64,000 nucleotides of DNA from Nostoc cf. commune SO-36 (GCF_023734775.1 NZ_AP025732.1:3106501-3170500); one strand, 5' to 3'. Shown: positions 17,334-27,522, counted from the first letter of the stretch. Translations and numbers: made by a program. Notes: generated by a model from the letters alone, not told the origin.

Positions 17334-18011
17334 ATGTACGTACTAATTGGTGGTGCAGGCTTAGTGGGCTTAAATTTGGCGCAAAAACTGGTAGAACTGG
17401 GACATACTGTTGCCGTAATTGACATTGACCCTATCGCTTGCCGCTATGCCCGTGAACAAGTGGGTGCAATGGCTTTTGAAGGCAGTGCTGTAAGTACAGA
17501 AGTATTGTTAGAAGCGGGGATTCGCAAAGCCGGTTCCTTGGCAGCTGTTCTGAGAAGTGATGCCTTAAACTTGGCAATGGTGACTCTTGCAAAACATTAC
17601 GGTGTCACCCATATTTTGAGTCGGATGCGCCACCCCGATTTTGCCGAACCGTTACGTATCGCTGGAGCTAACCATGTTATCAGTACTGTTGAACTATCAG
17701 TTTCAACAATGGTGAATGCCATTGAATATCCACAAGTGGAATCAATGATGCATTTTGAGCAGGGACAGATTGAGGTTCTGAAACTTTCCATCCCCAACAA
17801 TTGTTATGTGGCTGGTCGTAGCGTTGCCGAAATTGCTCAGGATTCCCAATTTCCTAGTGGTTCGCTAATTATTGGCTATCAACCCCATCCCCACGAAGAT
17901 TTGATGATTCCTAACGGTAGTACAATACTGGAACCTCATTCAACTGTGCTGATTGTGACTAAACCAGGATGTTTACATCAAGTCATTGATTTTATTGAAC
18001 AAAAATGTTGA
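17334..18011 (+). CDS. TrkA-like NAD-binding K+ transport regulator (RCK_N + RCK_C)
   Basis: Cytoplasmic regulator of K+ uptake or K+ channels, 225 residues. RCK_N is a Rossmann fold starting YVLIGGAGLVGLNLAQKL with acidic end VIDIDP (residues 2-30). RCK_C (about 145-220) follows, beginning IEVLKLSIPNN. No transmembrane part, so it needs a separate membrane partner; none lies next to it. RCK_C domains are known c-di-AMP receptors in other bacteria, of interest given the riboswitch at 558-672. Confidence 0.85.
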   Translation: MYVLIGGAGLVGLNLAQKLVELGHTVAVIDIDPIACRYAREQVGAMAFEGSAVSTEVLLEAGIRKAGSLAAVLRSDALNLAMVTLAKHYGVTHILSRMRHPDFAEPLRIAGANHVISTVELSVSTMVNAIEYPQVESMMHFEQGQIEVLKLSIPNNCYVAGRSVAEIAQDSQFPSGSLIIGYQPHPHEDLMIPNGSTILEPHSTVLIVTKPGCLHQVIDFIEQKC

Positions 18012-18052
18012 GCGTAGTTAGCTATATATAATAATTGGTGTAGATAGTTTTG

Positions 18053-18616
18053 ATGAAGCTGTATCGATATATTTATTTAGCGATCGCTGTATTCTTCTTG
18101 TATCTTGTCAATCACCTGAAATTCCACCAAAGTCACAACCCGATGCCATTCCAGCAACCCCATTGCAAAAAATCGTGACGCTGGATAAGAATTTTAAGAT
18201 AGCAAGCAGTCAAACTGTTTATGTTCCAGTCTACTCTCATATCTATCATCACAATCGGCAGGAGATTTTCGAGTTAGCAGTTACGCTAAGTATTCGGAAT
18301 ACAGATTTGACCAATGCGATCGTCTATTACTTCTGTGCGCTACTATAACTCAGAAGGGAAACTAGTTAAAGAATATTTAGAGCGTCCTATTCAACTTGAT
18401 GCCCTAGCTTCTACAGACTTTTTTGTAAATAGAAATGACACCACTGGAGGTTTAGGTGCAAACTTTATTGTCGAGTGGGTAGCCCAAACAGAAATATCCG
18501 AACCGATAGTGGAGGCAGTCATGATTGGTACTGACTTTCAACAAGGAATTTCTTTTATCAGTCCTGGTAGAGTAATTAAAACTCAAAATAAGGATAAGCG
18601 ATCGCTTTTAAAATAA
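18053..18616 (+). pseudogene. DUF3124 lipoprotein, two frameshifts
   Basis: Function unknown. The ATG at 18053 starts a hydrophobic lead. After an indel near 18095-18105 the frame gives the lipobox-like SCQSPEIPPKSQ, then TVYVPVYSHIYHHNRQEIFE and LSIRNTDLTN, typical of DUF3124. A second inserted base near 18324 must be removed to give NAIVITSVRYYNSEGKLVKE. The last part ends ISFISPGRVIKTQNK. Both breaks are repaired by single-base changes and the rest is well conserved. The protein would be a small periplasmic lipoprotein of about 185 residues. Confidence 0.75.
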
Positions 18617-18850
18617 TTCGTAATTCGTAATGACGCTCGTGACGCTCGATGACTCGCTCTAAGCGAAGCATCCCGAAGGGTATACGCTGCGCTATCGCCC
18701 TTGGCGTGCCGTAGGCAAGACTCGCTACCCGCTACGCTAACGTAATTCGTAATTAAGTTTTTCCTCGTTTCCTTGTTCCCATGCTCCGCATAAGAATGCA
18801 ATCATTAACTTTCCTCGTTCCCATGCGGAGCATGGGAATGCATTCATTGA
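18617..18850. repeat. Cluster of Nostoc-type short repeats and palindromes
   Basis: Includes attcgta heptamers (18617-18632 and again near 18740), gacgctcgtgacgctcg, and the palindromic pair ttcccatgctccgcat / atgcggagcatgggaa (18776-18840). These are non-coding short repeats typical of Nostocaceae intergenic DNA. Confidence 0.6.
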
Positions 18851-18971
18851 GTCAGAGACTCAATATCTAACTAGGGGTTGCTGAAAAAGTATGAAAAAGC
18901 AATTCTTTTGGGTTGACTAGTTATTCAAGCAAGATTCAGATATAAGCTTTCATTTTATTCCTGTTAGACGC

Positions 18972-19128
18972 TAAGTAGGTAGGCACAAATAAATCTAACT
19001 AGATTACAAAAGGTAAATCGCTTAAAAGCCTTGCGATTGCTTCACTCCGCGTTGCTCCGTACCCTACGGGTTCCGCCCTTGGCGGTACGCAATGACATAG
19101 TGATAAGTTTCCCCGCCCACCTACTTAT
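18972..19128. mobile_element. MITE-like element, AAGTAGGTAGGC family, copy 1
   Basis: Begins taagtaggtaggcacaaa and ends in cgcccacctactta, which is its imperfect reverse complement. Inner palindromic segments (gcgattgcttcactccgcg ... gtacgcaatgac) resemble the cores at 25659 and 56791. No transposase is encoded, so it would be non-autonomous. Confidence 0.55.
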
Positions 19129-19179
19129 ATAGCCGCTTATTACAAACGAATCAATCTGGAAAAATCAATAAAAATTAGC

Positions 19180-20223
19180 TTATCTCATTAATTCTGACAA
19201 CATCTGCTCAAGAATATCTTCCATAATTTCTTCGTCTAAGGAGTGCAAACTTGGTGGCCCACCGAGGAATTCTTTGATAGTAATCTTTTGCTCTCTAAAG
19301 TCCTTGACAAAATCCCGAATCTGAGAAACAACGTTAATTTGATTGTCTATGGTTTCTACCATAATAGCCATAGAGTCAATGCCTTTTTTAGCAGCTTTAC
19401 GAGAATCGGAAACCATCGCTCCTTCTGGAGTATTTTTTGCCAAAGGTAGTTCCCGTTTTAAGTTTTCATATTGAGTGAGGAGAATTTGGTTTTGTTGAGA
19501 AAGAGTTCGACATTTCCGAGTTAAATCATCCTCGCTATTATTGTCAATAACTTCCCCGACTTGCTGAAGTAACTCAATTTCTAAAAGTCTTGCTAAATCA
19601 CCTTCTTGGTAGGCTTGATTGATTGATTTCATGATTTCTGTATAATATCTCTGTGTCTCGTTGTCTTTTACCTTGTCAGGGTGAAAGATTTCAGCTAACC
19701 TCAGAAATGTTTCACGAATTTTTCTTTTATCTTCTGTTCTAGCTACGGACTGAGATTCTACAGATTCTTGTGTTTGCCAATGTTCATAGCCCTCTTCAGC
19801 AGTTTCTCTTGAAAAATCAGATTCGGGATTGTCAGACAATTCGTCTAGCTCTGTATTGAAGTGTTTATGACTCGGTTTCAGACTAATAATTCCTGTCAAC
19901 TGAAGATTAAGATATACTGCCTCTATATTTTTGAGGGTTTGTTTCCCAAACTTTCTAGTAGTAAAAATTTCATCAAATAGAGCATGAATATCGTGGTCTA
20001 ATTCAGCCATCTTTTGGAAACTGGGGCTGGCTTTATGCAATATTTCTGTTGCAAAAATTCGCGTTTGTTCAACAAAATTCTTCAGTTCTGTGCGCTTTCT
20101 CTTAATTTGTTTGAGTAGCGATTGGTGTTCTTTTTCTAGAAACTGTAAGCGGATATGTAATTGGGAAAGAGCTAGTGGAGTTGCTTTAGTTGAGTGGGAT
20201 GGAGGTGGGGTTTTTCGAGGCAT
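19180..20223 (-). CDS. J-domain (DnaJ-like) protein with coiled coils
   Basis: Protein of 347 residues. It begins with a charged, coiled-coil-rich half (residues 20-70: LRLQFLEKEHQSLLKQIKRK region). The J domain lies at about 165-215, with LAEIFHPDKVKD giving the HPD tripeptide at 181-183, followed by YYTEIMKSINQAYQEGD. More coiled coil and an acidic C-terminus follow. It lacks the G/F, zinc-finger and client-binding domains of DnaJ, so it is a type III co-chaperone that should recruit DnaK to a specific partner. It stands between repeat-rich spacers, no operon. Confidence 0.8.
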   Translation of the reverse strand: MPRKTPPPSHSTKATPLALSQLHIRLQFLEKEHQSLLKQIKRKRTELKNFVEQTRIFATEILHKASPSFQKMAELDHDIHALFDEIFTTRKFGKQTLKNIEAVYLNLQLTGIISLKPSHKHFNTELDELSDNPESDFSRETAEEGYEHWQTQESVESQSVARTEDKRKIRETFLRLAEIFHPDKVKDNETQRYYTEIMKSINQAYQEGDLARLLEIELLQQVGEVIDNNSEDDLTRKCRTLSQQNQILLTQYENLKRELPLAKNTPEGAMVSDSRKAAKKGIDSMAIMVETIDNQINVVSQIRDFVKDFREQKITIKEFLGGPPSLHSLDEEIMEDILEQMLSELMR

Positions 20224-20364
20224 ATATATAAAATTGATAATTTATTAAGAAGGATATAGGATATCAGTAGAACTAGAGTAAAGAACTTTACAAGGTGTCA
20301 AGCAAGCATTTTTAAATATAAAAGACATCTTCAGAAATTAAATATGCATTATCCATAACCCTTA

Positions 20365-20391
20365 TAGAGACGTAGCACTGCTACGTCTCTA
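20365..20391. repeat. Palindrome of the tagagacgt family
   Basis: tagagacgtagca pairs with tgctacgtctcta; the same family as the palindrome before the usher gene. It lies downstream of no gene end but between two divergently placed minus-strand units. Confidence 0.6.
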
Positions 20392-20504
20392 TATTCATTT
20401 TTGAAGATGTCTAAAGAAGATTTTACCAGACACGTAGTGCGATCGCCCTACAGCCCTTTGGGAATTCTACGGTGGGGCGTAATCGCGTAAAAACTTAGCG
20501 CTTA

Positions 20505-20684
20505 GGGACTTCCAGTTAAAAAAAATATCTCAGCAGTATTTGCCTAGGAGATACGCAGAGTTTTTGGCGCAGCCTCTGGTAGAAAAGAGGCTACACTATC
20601 CGAGGAAACTGATTTTCAGGAAACTCTTGGCAATACACTGGCCCCCTACAAAAAAATTGGATATTTTTTCTAATTGGAAGTCCC
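20505..20684. mobile_element. MITE-like element with ~25-bp terminal inverted repeats
   Basis: The left end gggacttccagttaaaaaaa and the right end ttttttctaattggaagtccc are inverted repeats of one another. The 180-bp element carries an inner hairpin (agcctctggtagaaaagaggct, 20571-20592) and no open frame. It abuts the stop codon of the minus-strand hydrolase gene at 20685. A solo end of the same family lies at about 10869-10891. Confidence 0.65.
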
Positions 20685-22358
20685 TTATTTGCCAACAAAT
20701 TCTTTCACCACTGCCATAGCATCAGGAGGAATCTGCGTAATTAAGCGGAATGGGAATGCAGTAGTTGAAGCAAACTGGGCATAATCTGATGTCAGAAAGA
20801 CAGTATAGTTTTTAGCTTCTGGAGTCATCTGGAAAGCAAAAGCTAAAGCTATAGCTTTAAGGTACTTGCGAACATCAGCAGCTTGTTCACCCACAATTTC
20901 ACCGCCACTAATGGGGGTATTTGGTTGTCCTATCTGATCCAAAGTTGTACTAGGGTCTTTTACACTCAGATGAGTACCCCCAACTATACCAACTAGCCAC
21001 TTTGGAGATGGGATTTTGTCAAATCCCATAATTTGTTCAGTTAAAGCTGGGGTGGTTTTATCTGCGGAACCTGCTAACACTAGGGTAGGAACTTGCACCT
21101 TAGTTAATCCAGTTTCGCCAAAGATCAGAGATGTTGTAGGATTGAGTGCGATCGCCTGTTTGATTCTAGTATCCCGTAGTTGATAGCTATTTTCTGGCAG
21201 TTGTTGAGCGATACACTGAATATTTTCTCCCAGACTCAAGATAGTTAAGTTCTCTTTACAGCGTTGTTTGAGACGTTCCAGTTGTAACTCGGCTCCAGCA
21301 AGTGCTAAAGCTGTACTACCGCCCAAAGAATAGCCGATAACCATCGCTTTATTGGTTGCAAGTTTCCCTTGCAACGAATTATTAGCTGTTTGGTTGAGCT
21401 TTTCTAATTCGTCGAGGACAAAACTAATATCTTGAGGGCGATACAAAAACTCCTGAGGCTTCATAACTCTGGTTTTGCCTTGTAATGCTGAGTTAGTATT
21501 TGCCTCATTACTACCAGGATGTTCTAAAGCTGCTACTACATAACCGTGGGATGCTAAATGTTCAGCCAGGTAACGCAAGTCTGTGCGGACTGACCCGAAG
21601 CCGTGAGAAAAGACAATTACGGGTTTGTCGGCAGTTGCAGCAGTTGACCAGTAAATATCAACTGGAATTTTACGGTCGCGCTTTTGGTCATTCAGGCTGA
21701 GGTTGAGTATTTTTACTTGAGCTACTCCCGGTTGGCTGGGGTCAAAAGGAAAAGCAATCTGCGGTGTTCTGGGGTCAAGTTGGGAAGCAATGTCTGACGA
21801 CAATCCGTTACGGGTCAACGCTAGCATAAATTGTTGGGTGCGCCAGAAAGCTGTATTCAAACTCCCTACAACAACGAAAGCCTTTGGCAAATCAATTTCT
21901 AAGCGTTTACTGGGATAAGCAGCAATAAAACTCAGTATAGAAAGACCCTGCGGTGCAGTAGAACCTAATACCAATCCTGCTCTCAGTGCTTGTACCCCAG
22001 CTTTATCCTTTCGGGCTAAAGCAGTAGCGAAATCATTGAGAATAGTTGTGCCAATCTGAGTATTAATTAACTTATCAAGTGTGACAACATTCATCGGTAT
22101 ATTCATCCCCAACGCCCCCAAAAAAGAGCGTCGTTGTTCTTCAGATAATCCTTGAGTGTAAGACTGCAAACTTTGAGGCAATTCCCCAGTTTTTGCAGCC
22201 TTTTGCAACTCAGCAAGAGAGATGGATTCTGTAAATAAACCCAGACGCACAACAACTGTGTCAGCCGCAGTGGCGGAAGTATTTGCCCCGAACTGTGTAA
22301 GTATAATTGCGCTAAAGAAACCCGCAACTGCCTTAAGACTTCCCCAACTTATTCTCAT
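20685..22358 (-). CDS. Alpha/beta hydrolase with N-terminal DUF1400, exported
   Basis: Exported hydrolase of 557 residues. A signal peptide (to about residue 32, TSATAA) is followed by DUF1400 (about 35-160), a module found almost only in cyanobacteria. The alpha/beta-hydrolase domain (about 230-555) resembles platelet-activating-factor acetylhydrolase types. It shows VIFSHGFGSVRTDLRYLAEH as oxyanion-hole segment, GYSLGGSTAL as nucleophile elbow, LVLAGSADKTTP around the Asp, and GGTHLSVKD for the His. The stop codon touches a MITE end, so the native 3' flank has been replaced. Substrate unknown; a lipid ester is likely. Confidence 0.85.
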   Translation of the reverse strand: MRISWGSLKAVAGFFSAIILTQFGANTSATAADTVVVRLGLFTESISLAELQKAAKTGELPQSLQSYTQGLSEEQRRSFLGALGMNIPMNVVTLDKLINTQIGTTILNDFATALARKDKAGVQALRAGLVLGSTAPQGLSILSFIAAYPSKRLEIDLPKAFVVVGSLNTAFWRTQQFMLALTRNGLSSDIASQLDPRTPQIAFPFDPSQPGVAQVKILNLSLNDQKRDRKIPVDIYWSTAATADKPVIVFSHGFGSVRTDLRYLAEHLASHGYVVAALEHPGSNEANTNSALQGKTRVMKPQEFLYRPQDISFVLDELEKLNQTANNSLQGKLATNKAMVIGYSLGGSTALALAGAELQLERLKQRCKENLTILSLGENIQCIAQQLPENSYQLRDTRIKQAIALNPTTSLIFGETGLTKVQVPTLVLAGSADKTTPALTEQIMGFDKIPSPKWLVGIVGGTHLSVKDPSTTLDQIGQPNTPISGGEIVGEQAADVRKYLKAIALAFAFQMTPEAKNYTVFLTSDYAQFASTTAFPFRLITQIPPDAMAVVKEFVGK

Positions 22359-22443
22359 AAATATTTATACCAAGTGTTACTTACGGGAATATAACGGATA
22401 TTTGTGTATTTGACTACCCCGTTAATTACCCAGAAATAAAACC

Positions 22444-22590
22444 AATTCGCAATTCGCAATTCGCAATTCGCAATGACGCGACGCTCCTGCGTCGCTAATG
22501 CTTCGCTATCGCGGACTCGCTCTTCCGCCGGCGCTATCCGCCAGTCGTACAAAATTCATTCTGAATTCTGACTCCTGACTCCTGAATTCT
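22444..22590. repeat. Short tandemly repeated heptamers (STRR-like)
   Basis: aattcgc is repeated four times at 22444-22471. It is followed by a tgacgcgacgctcctgcgtcg hairpin segment and, near 22560-22590, ctgactcctgactcctgaattctg repeats. Typical Nostoc non-coding repeats. The rest of the 600-bp gap to 22964 shows no gene. Confidence 0.75.
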
Positions 22591-22964
22591 GTTCGATAAA
22601 GTTACATTAAAAGCGACGAATTGTAGAATTCATCACAGCTAAAAATTTAAGCATAAATTCAGTGTTGACAGCCACAAAAACCCGATTGTTTCTCCGGTAG
22701 GTTTAATACTGTAACAGCAACAATCCAAAATTCTTTATCCAGCGCAACCAGATTTTATGTATGGGATAAATCTAAAATCTAAAATCCTAAATTGAGTGAT
22801 TGTAAGTTTTGATCACAGAAAAGTTTAAGCGATCGCTTCATGTTTTGTCTTTGTCCTTTAGATCGTGTTGCAGAGGTGTTGTCAGTAGATAGTCTTACTG
22901 TTGTAGCTGCACTATCATTACTCATCAAATTCTAGCAGCCGCATCAAAAATCTTCCTTAGCTTT

Positions 22965-23404
22965 ATGCGTCACAGACTCCGCTATATTTTAATTTTGCTT
23001 CTCTCTCTGAGTATTATTACACTGTGGTGGCCTGTGAATGATTCTGATTGTCAATCTCGACGATTTTTTAGCATCAAAAACTACAAAATTCCAAGTATAT
23101 GCTACTAAAGTTGTTGTTCAGCCGTGGCGTGGTCGTCACCATGTATATGGAATCTTTATGATTCCTGATAAATACAAACAATCTCCATTTTTTGTAGTCA
23201 GAGTTAAAGGTGCTGGCAGTTATTGTTCCCAACAGTTCGGTCATAAAAATAATTTTGGATAATATCTTTGCTGAACCAGAAACTTATCTGCTGAGAAAGT
23301 TTATTAGAACTCGAACATCTTTGCGGCTCATTCTCCAAGGTTTGTACTTCCAACTCAATGATAAACATGAACTGGACGTTGACTTTCCCGGAACCAAAAG
23401 TTAG
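22965..23404 (+). pseudogene. Unrecognised small membrane-anchored protein, two frameshifts
   Basis: I do not recognise the family. ATG 22965 opens a typical signal anchor (RYILILLLSLSIITLWWPV). Continuing through one inserted base between 23040 and 23100 gives KFQVYATKVVVQPWRGRHHV and IFMIPDKYKQSPFFVVRVKG. A second break near 23208-23215 leads to LAVIVPNSSVIKIILDNIF and the end at 23404 (LDVDFPGTKS). The three frames join without a gap, and the pieces look protein-like. I infer one gene of about 145 codons, broken like many others here. Confidence 0.45.
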
Positions 23405-23516
23405 TCAACATAATTCGTAGAATTATAGCCTTCTGTCTGTTGTTTAGCCTTAGCCGTGGAGTTGCTTACATATTCCATTTGGTAGACTGAAGGCATTGAT
23501 TGGGCTAAGTTGACTT

Positions 23517-24143
23517 ATGACTATTGCGATCAACCAACCAATACAACAGAAGCCACTGAACTTTGATGAGTTTCTTGCCCGTTATAGTGGCGATAACCGC
23601 TATGAACTAATCGATGGAGAGGTGTTTGACTTGGAACCAACAGGTCTCCATGAAGAGGTTGCAGCCTTCATTACCACAAAGATATGTGTCCAGATCGACC
23701 GAGCAGGCTTACCTTGGTTTGTCCTTCAGCGAGGACTATTGCGCCCTTCTAATATTGGTATGACGGCATTTCGACCTGATGTTGCAGTTGTCGATCCAGA
23801 TGAACTTATCAAAGAACCGCTTTGGTCTGACCAGTCAATTTTGACACTGGGCAGTTCGATTAAATTTGTGGCGGAAGTTGTTAGTAGTAACTGGCAAAAT
23901 GATTATGCCCGTAAGGTTGAAGACTACGCGGTTTTAGGCATTCCCGAATATTGGATTGCAGACTACGCAGCTAATGGTGGTACTCGACACATTGGGAAGC
24001 CCAAACAACCCACCCTCTCTATTTGTACGCTAGTGAATGGGGAGTATGAAATTCAACAGTTTCGAGGCAATCAGACCATCGTCTCTCAAACTTTCCCAGA
24101 TTTAAAACTAACGGCTGAACAGGTGTTAAGGGCTGGTAGATAA
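23517..24143 (+). CDS. Uma2 family (DUF820) PD-(D/E)XK nuclease-like protein
   Basis: Uma2 proteins are a very expanded cyanobacterial family with a restriction-endonuclease-like fold. This 208-residue copy has the usual order: FDEFLARYSGDNRYELIDGE near the start, RPDVAVVDPDE (about 84-94), the catalytic-type KFVAEVVSSNWQNDYARKV (about 113-131) and YAVLGIPEYWIADY (about 134-147). All core acids are present, so it may be active. Function in cells is not established. Single gene, ATG 23517. Confidence 0.88.
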   Translation: MTIAINQPIQQKPLNFDEFLARYSGDNRYELIDGEVFDLEPTGLHEEVAAFITTKICVQIDRAGLPWFVLQRGLLRPSNIGMTAFRPDVAVVDPDELIKEPLWSDQSILTLGSSIKFVAEVVSSNWQNDYARKVEDYAVLGIPEYWIADYAANGGTRHIGKPKQPTLSICTLVNGEYEIQQFRGNQTIVSQTFPDLKLTAEQVLRAGR

Positions 24144-24426
24144 AATCGCCATTATTTCGACTACCGTAGTAGATTAGTCCTGGTTAACCCAAAGTAAAAA
24201 TGCAGCATAACAACTCAAATACAGCAGAAAGTTAAGAAGCATTAGTGGTTTATCGCATTAATTTTGATGGGGTTGAGAAACGAACCGCATTCGCGTTAGC
24301 GTCTCCCCTTGGGAGAAGGACGCAAAGAACGCAAAGTTAAGAGTTAGAGAAGAGGAATTTAAAGCTGATTTACCTATCAAAACTTTTGCGATAGACTACT
24401 AGCTTGATTTATTTTCATCGACTTAT

Positions 24427-25470
24427 TTAGCTTGGTGATTGAGTTTCCAAAACTTCAGTCTTTTCTAACAAGTTAGTAGTAGCATTAATTACAATTTGTG
24501 CTGCACCTATGAAAAACGATCGCTCGATATTCGTCGGCATATCACTAGGTTTATGGTAGTAAGGAGTGCGTAAATTTGCGGTATCTGTCACCAACACAGC
24601 ACCCACCCCCTGATACCAAAACGGTGCATGGTCGCTGCGTAGAGTATCGGGTGTCAGCAAACCTTTAAAAGGAATCGGCAGTGTTAAGACTGCTGGCAAA
24701 TTTGATTCCTGTTTATCCAAGGCGGTTGAGGGGTTTTGAAAGGCATTCAGCAAAGGTAAATGCTCTGTATCACCGACTACTGCCAAAAAGTCGCCCTTGT
24801 CGCTAGGTGGTGTAACAGGCAATCCAGCAGGGTATTTTTGACAGCCAGTAGTGTAACAAGCGTAACCTACCATATCCATAACGATCGCCCCGCCTAAATT
24901 TTGCAAGCGTGGTGTCTTGCTTACAAAAGCCTGACTACCTAAAAGTCCTGTTTCCTCTTGGTCAAAAAAAGCTAGCTGTAACGTCCGTTGCGTGGGACGG
25001 GAACCCAGTAACCGCGCTACTTCCAGAACCACGGCTACACCACTGGCATTATCATCAGCACCAGGAGATAAGGCAACAGTGTCATAATGCGCTCCTACGA
25101 GAATTGCTTTAGCAGCTTTATTAGTTCCTGCACGTTCGGCAAAAATATTCACACCTTCAGAGAACTTTTCTAATTTGGGCTTCCAACCTAATTTTGTGAG
25201 TTCAGTTGTGATATAAGTGCGAGTAAGCGATCGCTCTTTTGTTGTGTAGCGCTGAAAGTTCAGATTTTGGATATGGCTTAATAGCTTCTCAGTAGATACT
25301 CGTGGGGCAATATCAACTTGCTGTAACTCTGGCTGTGGTTGGGGTGCTTCCACTGGAATGCGCTCAACAATTGTCGGTGAAGGACGCTCTTCAAAAAACG
25401 TGCTACCCCTACTACCTACCACGGCAACTGCCATCAACAGCAACAGCATTAGCCAAATCCATTTTCTCAT
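24427..25470 (-). CDS. M28 family zinc aminopeptidase, membrane-anchored or secreted
   Basis: Di-zinc exopeptidase, 347 residues, with an N-terminal hydrophobic anchor (WIWLMLLLLMAVAVVG) and a Pro-rich linker. Metal ligands in order: VGAHYDTV (His), GADDNASG (Asp bridging), DQEETGLLGS (Glu pair), VMDMVGYACY (Asp) and PYYHKPSD (His). The set is complete, so activity is expected outside the cytoplasmic membrane, in protein or peptide turnover. No neighbouring gene is linked. Confidence 0.88.
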   Translation of the reverse strand: MRKWIWLMLLLLMAVAVVGSRGSTFFEERPSPTIVERIPVEAPQPQPELQQVDIAPRVSTEKLLSHIQNLNFQRYTTKERSLTRTYITTELTKLGWKPKLEKFSEGVNIFAERAGTNKAAKAILVGAHYDTVALSPGADDNASGVAVVLEVARLLGSRPTQRTLQLAFFDQEETGLLGSQAFVSKTPRLQNLGGAIVMDMVGYACYTTGCQKYPAGLPVTPPSDKGDFLAVVGDTEHLPLLNAFQNPSTALDKQESNLPAVLTLPIPFKGLLTPDTLRSDHAPFWYQGVGAVLVTDTANLRTPYYHKPSDMPTNIERSFFIGAAQIVINATTNLLEKTEVLETQSPS

Positions 25471-25658
25471 GTCATCTATCCTTGGCTCATCCGAGTTGTA
25501 GTAACTTTAATTATGTATGCTTCAAGTTACTGGATGTCTGCGATGCCTACATACAGCAGATTGCAACAGGTGTGAGGTACAGATAATCGTAGGGAACATG
25601 GCTAGGGTGTTGACTCTGTGCCTTTTTAGAAGTTAACAAATCATGCAAAATATGTGTA

Positions 25659-25723
25659 GTCATTGCGAGCTTTGCGAAGCAATCCCAGAGATTTTGCGAT
25701 TGCTTCGCAAAGCTCGCAATGAC
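25659..25723. repeat. Perfect 26-bp inverted repeat (cattgcgag family)
   Basis: Arms 25659-25684 and 25698-25723 are exact reverse complements (gtcattgcgagctttgcg... / ...cgcaaagctcgcaatgac) with a 13-nt loop. The same core recurs at 56791-56855. The remainder of the 627-bp gap (25471-26097) has no gene. Confidence 0.8.
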
Positions 25724-26097
25724 ACAAAAATAGTATGAGTCAAAAACGCCCAAATTTCATCAAAGTCAACAGCCTAGGCTGTGCCCCTACCCATACACTT
25801 CATTTACCTGAAATACGCTGTAATTAAAGAGTGCATCAAGATATTATTTTTTCTTCAAAAACTGTGATGGGTTTAGGTTACATTAGTTGAGAATATGCTA
25901 TTAGACTACCTCCCAAATTTTCTCCAAAAAATTAAAATATCCAGTATCTTCCTTTTGCAAAACTTAGTTTAATAAGTAAATAGAGCGAACCCGTGATATT
26001 GACCATTAAGTGCTTTTTTTCTCGTGGTCAAAGCTAGTATTATAGTATTTTATTACTTGTATATACATCAATATTTATTTTACAAAAAGCAGGAAAT

Positions 26098-27340
26098 GTG
26101 ACCAATATTTTATCAAGCAAAGAGATAACAGAGAAAGTTAAGATTCTGATTGTTGAGGATGAGTATATCCTGGCTCTGAATTTACAAGAAAGTTTAGAAT
26201 TGCTGGGATACACTGTTTCAGATATTGCCGATTCGGCAGAAACAGCAATTGACAAAGCTGCTGAACTACTCCCCAACTTAGTTTTGATGGATATCAGGTT
26301 GCGGGGTGAAATGGATGGCATTGAGGCGGCGCAGCTAATCTGGAATCGTCTGCAAATCCCTGTCGTCTACATTACCGGACATTCTGACAAAAGCACTGTA
26401 GAGCGGGCTAAAATGACATTTGCTTTTGGTTACATCCTCAAACCTGTCAAAGAGCAACAGCTTTATGTTGCTATTCAAACAGCACTTAACTGCTATCAAC
26501 GTGAGCAATTGTCACAATTACAACGGCTCAACCAGTTGAAAAAGAATTTTTTAGGAACCGCCTCTCATGAAATGCGAATCCCCTTATTGAACATCCAAAT
26601 GACAATTTCTGTGTTAGAAAATCTGATGGAGCGAGAGGGAATTTTAAATTCAGAATTACTTTCTCCATTTGAGTCTGTAGCTGGCTACCTAACTATTCTG
26701 CGTCAACAAAGTGAAGAAGGGTTAGAGTTGGTGAACAATTTGCTGTCTCTACAAATGATTGATACAGATGTCTATCCATTAGAATTAACTTCATTTCAAC
26801 TCCAAGACTGGCTTCCTCAGATAGCCTTATATTTTCGAGAAACGCGCTCGTTCTCAGCAACAGATTTTTCAAATTGATATTCCTGCAAATTTACCACCTA
26901 TAGTTTCAGACTTAGCTGTAGTTAGCAAAATCGTCTCCGAGTTACTCAACAATGCCTGTAAATATTCTCCTCCTGATGAAGAGATTAGATTAAATGTCCA
27001 GATTATCTACCTGCCAAAAAGTGTAATTAATGAAGATACTCAATCTGGTGCGATCGCTAATTCTCAAGTACCATTCTTTGAAATTACAATTAGCAATTCT
27101 GGCGTAATAATTCCTCAAAAAGAACAATCTCGAATTTTTGAGCCATTTCACCGGATTCCTTATAACGATTTCTGGAAAATTGGCGGGACAGGATTGGGCT
27201 TGGCATTAGTTAAAAAGCTTGTAGAATATCTTCAAGGCACGATAGAAGTTACCACTATTGAAAATTCCACAAAATTCATAGTTTTACTACCGTTAATCCT
27301 GCCAAATTTATCAGATCAAGCGAAAATTTTCATTAGTTGA
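26098..27340 (+). pseudogene. Response regulator-histidine kinase hybrid, one-base frameshift
   Basis: Signal-transduction protein with an N-terminal receiver domain (about residues 12-130: ILIVEDE, phospho-acceptor Asp in LVLMDIRLRGEMDG, Lys in YILKPVK). A dimerisation/phospho-transfer helix carries GTASHEMRIPLLN (His about residue 157). The frame stops at 26877. Removing one A from the AAA at 26840-26842 restores YFRERARSQQQIFQ and the complete HATPase: ELLNNACKYSPP (N box), RIFEPFHRIP (F box) and GGTGLGLALVKKL (G box), stop at 27338-27340. Full length about 414 residues. No membrane segment; it is a cytoplasmic kinase reading a phosphorelay input. GTG 26098 follows aggaaat. Confidence 0.8.
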
Positions 27341-27522
27341 ATTGCTAAGTTTGACGGCTTGTCTTTTGACAGCGATCGCAACTTGACTTAAAGTGCCGCA
27401 CTAGGGGAGTGCTGAGTACTGAGTACTGAGCAAAGAGGAAGAGAAAACAATTTCTTGCCAATTCTTCAAAAATCCTTACTTTGACACTCAGGACTCATGA
27501 CTCAGAACTCAGGAATTTTTTT

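Noticed and set aside
25547..25753. Minus-strand frame with FAKQSQNLWDCFAKL
   Set aside because: This is the well-known spurious reading of the cattgcgag palindrome, not a gene.
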